The translations under genes and the position numbers were made by a program. Below, piece after piece: positions 60,044-64,000 of a stretch of 64,000 bases of DNA (positions within the stretch are counted from its first letter, which is position 1; every line of letters begins with the position of its first letter). A model generated the notes under the pieces. The model saw nothing but the letters and a program-made list of their open reading frames with translations. It made no database searches and had not been told where the DNA came from. The stretch covers positions 1,544,501-1,608,500 of the forward strand of contig NZ_AP025637.1 of the NCBI RefSeq assembly GCF_022846615.1, written 5' to 3'. Source of the DNA: Roseomonas fluvialis. Lineage in GTDB: Bacteria > Pseudomonadota > Alphaproteobacteria > Acetobacterales > Acetobacteraceae.

Positions 60044-60430
60044 ATGAACCGACGCATCCTCCTCGCCGCGACAGCGATGCTGCCCGTCCTCGCGCCAGCT
60101 GCGCGCGCAAGCATCACCCGCGGCCCGAATGGCGGCCAGCGGATCGACCTTGCCGGCGGACACGCCGAACTTGTCGCCGACGGGAATGAACTCAGGCTCT
60201 ATCTGAGCGATAATTCGTATCGCCCCCGGTCCGCCGAGGGCGCCAGCGGCCAGGCGGTCGTGCTGGCCGGTGGCCGGCAGACAACGGTACCCCTCACGCC
60301 CGCAGGCGCAGATATGCTGCGAGGGCAGGGGGATTTTACCGCGGCTGCTGGAATGCGCGTGGTCGTTACCTTGACCATGCCGGGACAGCGCCCTTCGCAG
60401 GGGCGGTTCACGCCGAGGGATCAGGGTTGA
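60044..60430 (+). CDS. Small secreted protein of the efflux operon
   Basis: A 128-residue protein with a clear signal peptide (MNRRILLAATAMLPVLAPAA, cleavage near ARA). The mature part is compact and probably beta-rich: GGQRIDLAGGHAELVADGNE, LRLYLSDNSYRPR, then GMRVVVTLTMPGQRPSQG. I do not recognise the family. It sits between the RND pump and its two-component system, 21 bases after the pump gene and 10 before the regulator, so it is likely periplasmic and related to metal handling or signalling. Confidence 0.65.
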   Translation: MNRRILLAATAMLPVLAPAARASITRGPNGGQRIDLAGGHAELVADGNELRLYLSDNSYRPRSAEGASGQAVVLAGGRQTTVPLTPAGADMLRGQGDFTAAAGMRVVVTLTMPGQRPSQGRFTPRDQG

Positions 60431-60440
60431 GGATGACCGA

Positions 60441-61175
60441 ATGGCGCCGGACCTGCTGACGCCGGAGGCGCATGTGCTCGTCGTCGAGGATGACGGCGAG
60501 ATGCGTAACCTGATCGCGAAGTTTCTGCGTCAGAACGGCTACCGCGCGACCGGTGCGCGCGACGGCCGCGAGATGTGGGAAACCCTCGCGAATGCCGCGG
60601 TGGACCTCATCCTGCTGGATGTGATGCTGCCAGGGCAGTCAGGCCTAGACCTGACTCGCGCGCTGCGCGCGAAGACCCAGGTTCCGATCATCATGGTGAC
60701 GGCGCGCGGCGACGAAACCGACCGCGTGCTTGGCCTCGAACTCGGTGCCGATGACTACATCCCTAAGCCGTTCTCTCGGCCTGAGCTTCTCGCGCGCATT
60801 CGTGCCGTGCTGCGTCGGGCGCAGGGGAGCGACCAGCGTGCCTCGGGACTGGTTGCGGACCGCCTGCTCTTCGCCGGATGGGCGCTCGACACGCGGCGAC
60901 GCGAACTCATGGCGCCCGATGGCGTCGCTGTCGATCTCTCAGGTGGCGAATACGATCTCCTGCTGGCGTTCTGCGAGCACCCACAGCGCATCCTCAGCCG
61001 CGATCAACTGCTGGACCTCGCCCGCAACCGGGTCTCGGACGCGCTTGATCGCACGGTGGACGTGATGGTGAGCAGGCTCCGCCGGAAGATGGAGCCGACC
61101 GAGGAAAGCCCGACGATCATCAAGACCATCCGCGGCGCCGGCTACATGTTCGTCCCTGCGGTCGCCCGCGGGTGA
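60441..61175 (+). CDS. OmpR-family response regulator
   Basis: A 244-residue regulator. The receiver domain (about 10-125) has HVLVVEDDGEMRNLIAKFL, the phospho-acceptor in VDLILLDVMLPGQSGLDL and the Lys motif DDYIPKPFSRPELLARI. The winged-helix output domain (about 145-240) has VDLSGGEYDLLLAFCEHPQ and RTVDVMVSRLRRKMEPTEES. It probably activates the efflux operon when its partner kinase senses periplasmic metal. ATG 60441 lies 8 bases after GAGG. Its stop overlaps the kinase start (GTGA). Confidence 0.92.
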   Translation: MAPDLLTPEAHVLVVEDDGEMRNLIAKFLRQNGYRATGARDGREMWETLANAAVDLILLDVMLPGQSGLDLTRALRAKTQVPIIMVTARGDETDRVLGLELGADDYIPKPFSRPELLARIRAVLRRAQGSDQRASGLVADRLLFAGWALDTRRRELMAPDGVAVDLSGGEYDLLLAFCEHPQRILSRDQLLDLARNRVSDALDRTVDVMVSRLRRKMEPTEESPTIIKTIRGAGYMFVPAVARG

Positions 61176-62542
61176 GCGGGACGCCTCCTGGCCGATTCCG
61201 GCTCCGTCTTGTCCCCGATACCCTTGGCGGGCGCATCGTCCTCGTTCTGCTGATCGGGTTGCTGACATTCCACGTGGGCAGCCTCTGGCTGCACCAGGTC
61301 GGCACCGACGCCCTGCTCGGGTCTACGCGTGAACGCCAGACTGCAGAACGCCTCGCCGCGGCGAAGCGCGCCGTGGCCGAGCTGCCCGTCGCCGATCGCG
61401 ACAGGACAGCGCATGCCCTATCATCCGCCAGCCTCGACATGCATTGGACCCCGGCGCCAACCGTCCGCCTGGTCGATGAGACAAGCCCGCGGATCGAAGC
61501 CCTGCGGACCCGGCTCATCGAACTGGTTCCGGAACTTCGGAGCACCGGCCTGCGGCTGGGCTATGCAGAGGACGGCACATCGCCGATGCCTGGTGGCGAG
61601 CAATTCCGTCACGTGATCATCGGTGCAGTCGAGCTGCCTGACGGGTCCTGGCTCAATTTCTCGGCCGGCCTGTTTCGCCCCCCTACCGCCGAACATGCGA
61701 GCCTGTTGTCCACCAGCGCCATGGCGGCCGGCATCCTGCTCCTGGGATTGCTCGTCGTGCGCCTCATCGGGCGGCCGCTGCGGCAGTTGTCGGATGCCGC
61801 CGATCGGGTCGGCATGCCCGGCGTGACGATCGCCATGCCTGAGACCGGCCCCTACGAGGTGCGTCATGCGGCGCTCGCCTTCAACCGCATGCAATCCCGC
61901 ATCAACAAGCTGATCGCGGATCGTACGCAGGCGCTTGCGGCGGTCAGCCACGATCTGCGCACACCGATTGCGCGGCTGAGGCTGCGCGCGGGTTTCCTCG
62001 ACGATCCTGAAGCACAACGCGCGATCGATGCCGATCTCGACGAGATGGACGCCATGATCGGCGCGACGCTCGCCTACCTTCGCGGTGAGGACGAACTCGA
62101 ACCTGAGCGTCCCACGGACATCGTTGCCCTTCTCGAAACACTGTGCGACGCCGCAGCCGACACCGGGGCAGAAGCGCACTATGATGGACCTGGGCAGGCT
62201 CGCCTCACATGCCGCCCGGTGGCCATCAAGCGCGCTTTCGCGAACCTCATCGAGAACGCGGTGAAATACGGAAAGGTGGCGCGGGTTCAACTCGATGATC
62301 TCGCTGAGCGCATCCTTGTGCGCATCGACGACGATGGCCCCGGAATTCCCGAAGCCGACATGGAGGTCGTCTTCGAACCGTTTCGGCGGCTCGATCCATC
62401 GCGCAACCGCGGCACGGGCGGAACCGGCCTTGGCCTCACGATCGCGCGCCAAGTGATCTTGCAACATGGCGGCACGATCCGGCTCGTGAACCGGCCGGCG
62501 GGTGGGTTGAGCACTCTCGTGGAGTTGCCGCGCACGCGCTGA
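61172..62542 (+). CDS. Sensor histidine kinase
   Basis: A 456-residue kinase: two membrane helices (about 23-42 and 180-202) enclosing a periplasmic sensor loop of about 135 residues, a HAMP segment, the H-box ALAAVSHDLRTPIARLRLRA, N-box AFANLIENAVKYGKV, and G-boxes RIDDDGPGIPEADME and GTGGTGLGLTIARQVI. GTG 61172 is coupled to the regulator's stop. The pair resembles CusRS/CopRS-type metal sensors in position and design; no defined metal ligand motif is obvious in the sensor loop, which has one Met-Pro-Gly stretch and few His. Confidence 0.9.
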   Translation: MSGTPPGRFRLRLVPDTLGGRIVLVLLIGLLTFHVGSLWLHQVGTDALLGSTRERQTAERLAAAKRAVAELPVADRDRTAHALSSASLDMHWTPAPTVRLVDETSPRIEALRTRLIELVPELRSTGLRLGYAEDGTSPMPGGEQFRHVIIGAVELPDGSWLNFSAGLFRPPTAEHASLLSTSAMAAGILLLGLLVVRLIGRPLRQLSDAADRVGMPGVTIAMPETGPYEVRHAALAFNRMQSRINKLIADRTQALAAVSHDLRTPIARLRLRAGFLDDPEAQRAIDADLDEMDAMIGATLAYLRGEDELEPERPTDIVALLETLCDAAADTGAEAHYDGPGQARLTCRPVAIKRAFANLIENAVKYGKVARVQLDDLAERILVRIDDDGPGIPEADMEVVFEPFRRLDPSRNRGTGGTGLGLTIARQVILQHGGTIRLVNRPAGGLSTLVELPRTR

Positions 62543-62714
62543 CGGCGTGCCCGCGGCAGGCTTCGTCCGTACGATTCCGTGGCCATGTCAGGCATTTCGA
62601 CCGTTCCAGCCTCGCCTGACATGTTTTGTCACACTGTGTTGATGCGCGGGACATGCGCGGGTCCGAACTTCACGTCGTCACCGATCAGGTGCCGAAACCA
62701 TGAAGGAGTTCGAG

Positions 62715-63155
62715 ATGCGTCGTTCCATTCTTGCCGCGGTGGCCGCCGCCGCTCTTGTCGGCGGTGGCGCGGGCTACGTGCTCGCCCAGGGCATGCCGCC
62801 CGGCCACCGCATGCCCGGCGGCCAGATGATGCCCGGCATGCAGCACGGCCAGATGCCGATGCAGCAGGGCATGCAGCCCGCCGGGCCCGGCGCCTCCGCA
62901 CCGTCATCGCAGGCCTTCGCGGCAGCGATGGACAAGATGCATCGCGACATGGCGATCCAATACAGCGGCAATGCCGATCGGGACTTCGTCGCCGGCATGA
63001 TCCCGCACCACCAGGGTGCCATCGACATGGCGCGGATCGTCCTGCAGCACGGCCAGGACCCGGAGGTCCGGCGGCTGGCGCAGGAGATCGTCTCCGCGCA
63101 AGAACGCGAGATCGCCCAGATGCGCGCCATGCTGGCGCGCCTGCCGGCCCGCTGA
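62715..63155 (+). CDS. DUF305 periplasmic protein, copper-associated
   Basis: A 146-residue DUF305 protein. Signal peptide [20 protein letters not shown], then a Met/His/Gly-rich segment ([20 protein letters not shown]) that could bind Cu(I), and the DUF305 core [20 protein letters not shown] and [19 protein letters not shown]. The paired His in MIPHHQGA is typical. ATG 62715 is chosen because AAGGAG (62703-62708) lies 6 bases upstream; ATG 62700 overlaps that site. It is separated by 172 bases from the kinase and by 15 from the sigma-factor gene, so it is probably co-transcribed with the latter. Confidence 0.87.
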   Translation: MRRSILAAVAAAALVGGGAGYVLAQGMPPGHRMPGGQMMPGMQHGQMPMQQGMQPAGPGASAPSSQAFAAAMDKMHRDMAIQYSGNADRDFVAGMIPHHQGAIDMARIVLQHGQDPEVRRLAQEIVSAQEREIAQMRAMLARLPAR

Positions 63156-63170
63156 TCGGCAGACGCGGTC

Positions 63171-63797
63171 ATGCAACGCCTCGAAGACCGGCCCGCTGAT
63201 CCAGCCCCCAAGCGTCGGGTAGAAACGGCGGTCCACGACACTCTCGTTGCCGACTTCGAGGCGATCCGCCGGTGGGTATTGCGTCGTTGCCAAAGTGATG
63301 TGCAGGCCGCCGGCGAGATCCTGGCCGCATTCTGCCTGCGCGCACTCACGCGTGCGCCAGAAGTGCGTGACGCGGCGGCGGTGCGCGGTTGGCTTGCGAT
63401 TGTGCTGCGCACCACCGTCGCGGATCACTGGCGATCGGCACGAGCCGAACGCCGCAGGGTCCGATCCGATGATCCCCAGACCCTGGAGCGTCGCGAAGAG
63501 TACACGCTGCCGCACCCGATGTCGTCTCGTCACAGCGAGCCCTGCGACTGCCTCCCGGATGTCGTGGCGCAGTTGCGGCAAGGGGAGCGTGATCTACTGC
63601 AAGTGATCGATCTCGGGGGAGGTGATCGCGCACAGCACGCCGAGCGCCTTGGCCTGACGCGCAATGCGCTCGACGTGCGCCTGCATCGTGCGCGGGCAGC
63701 GTTGCGGACTGCGTTCCTGGCGCATTGCGACGCGTGTTCCGAGGGCGGAAGTTTCGACCCATCAGCCTGCCCATCGCCTGCCGCGCACGGCGTGTAA
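63171..63797 (+). CDS. ECF-like RNA polymerase sigma factor with Cys-rich tail
   Basis: A 208-residue sigma70-family protein. Region 2 (about 25-95) has DFEAIRRWVLRRCQSDVQAA and VRGWLAIVLRTTVADHWRSA. Region 4 (about 130-185) has LRQGERDLLQVIDLGGGDRA and RLGLTRNALDVRLHRARAAL. The last 25 residues contain a Cys cluster (HCDACSEGGSFDPSACPS) that could bind metal or respond to redox state; an anti-sigma gene is not seen within the window. It follows the DUF305 gene by 15 bases. A role in metal-induced transcription is inference. Confidence 0.82.
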   Translation: MQRLEDRPADPAPKRRVETAVHDTLVADFEAIRRWVLRRCQSDVQAAGEILAAFCLRALTRAPEVRDAAAVRGWLAIVLRTTVADHWRSARAERRRVRSDDPQTLERREEYTLPHPMSSRHSEPCDCLPDVVAQLRQGERDLLQVIDLGGGDRAQHAERLGLTRNALDVRLHRARAALRTAFLAHCDACSEGGSFDPSACPSPAAHGV

Positions 63798-63878
63798 GGA
63801 ATCGCCCACGGCACCGTCTGTTCCAATGTGGCCCTGCGATGTCTCAGCCGGCCACGCAATGGAAAGGGAGTGCATGCG

Positions 63879-64000
63879 ATGCATCGCGAAGCAGAGGCAA
63901 CAGGACAGCCGGGCGATCCCCGAGGTCTCGATCCGCTCGTGCTCACCATGGACCTCGCCGCTCTCGTCCAGGGGATCACCGGCGCATTTGCTACTGCTCA
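63879..64000 (+). CDS. Partial gene at the window edge, unknown
   Basis: An open frame starting MHREAEATGQPGDPRGLDPL and running off the end of the window after about 40 codons. AAAGGGAG lies 8 bases upstream of ATG 63879; ATG 63874 in another frame is also open but only 3 bases from that site. The visible part shows no recognisable domain. It follows the sigma-factor gene by 81 bases on the same strand. Confidence 0.45.
   Translation, partial: MHREAEATGQPGDPRGLDPLVLTMDLAALVQGITGAFATA

Overview
The window is very GC-rich and carries a gene set typical of alphaproteobacterial conjugative elements: ParB, a Toprim primase-like protein, DUF2493, DUF736, DUF2285, an AlpA-like protein, RepA, DUF2840, TraF, a DUF3363 relaxase, TraG and an RP4-type trb operon ending in DUF2274. 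I infer an alphaproteobacterium, possibly Acetobacteraceae-like. I see a conjugative element (ICE or plasmid) spanning at least about 1.0 to 50.2 kb. No integrase, att site, tRNA, rRNA or CRISPR array is recognisable, so its ends and its integrated or plasmid state are unknown.

Layout. 0-0.9 kb: EamA exporter. 1.0-4.3 kb: maintenance genes parB and Toprim. 4.4-7.8 kb: a minus-strand, translationally coupled cargo operon (RpiR regulator, DUF1127, COG4280 membrane protein, 77-aa membrane protein, MFS transporter). 8.1-12.9 kb: DUF2493, a membrane protein, an IS110-type transposase and two DUF736 genes. Three copies of a structured leader repeat and a recurring hairpin leader lie in this stretch. 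13-20.8 kb: first defence block, with a TIR protein plus a 174-aa unknown, a single-chain restriction-modification enzyme, and a RES/Xre toxin-antitoxin pair behind a large unknown protein. 20.9-25.4 kb: DUF2285 regulator, a frameshifted DUF6499/DUF2285 gene, AlpA-like HTH, repA with iterons and a DnaA box in its 3' end, DUF2840, traF and a lytic transglycosylase. 25.5-30 kb: probable oriT, relaxase, coupling protein TraG and a CopG-like protein.

30.1-38.4 kb: second defence block, placed between the CopG gene and trbB. It holds a SPARTA system (short prokaryotic Argonaute plus TIR-APAZ) facing away from an operon of a Fic protein, a Gabija-like OLD nuclease and a UvrD-like helicase. An IS66 remnant and an intact IS3-family element (38637-39890, with terminal repeats and a 3-bp duplication) follow. 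40.1-49.2 kb: trbBCDEJLFGI and DUF2274. 49.2-50.2 kb: LysR regulator.

50.4-64 kb: copper/heavy-metal resistance. A minus-strand copZ-copA-cueR operon has a MerR-type operator. Facing it is a plus-strand set of TolC-like, adaptor and CusA/CzcA-type RND proteins, a small secreted protein, a two-component system, a DUF305 protein, an ECF-like sigma factor and the start of a further gene.

How it fits together: RepA/ParB and the 23-bp repeats would maintain the element. Relaxase, TraG, TraF, transglycosylase and Trb proteins would move it. The two defence blocks would guard element and host against phages and rival plasmids. The metal module gives the host a selectable benefit. All functions are read from sequence motifs and gene context; no database search was run.
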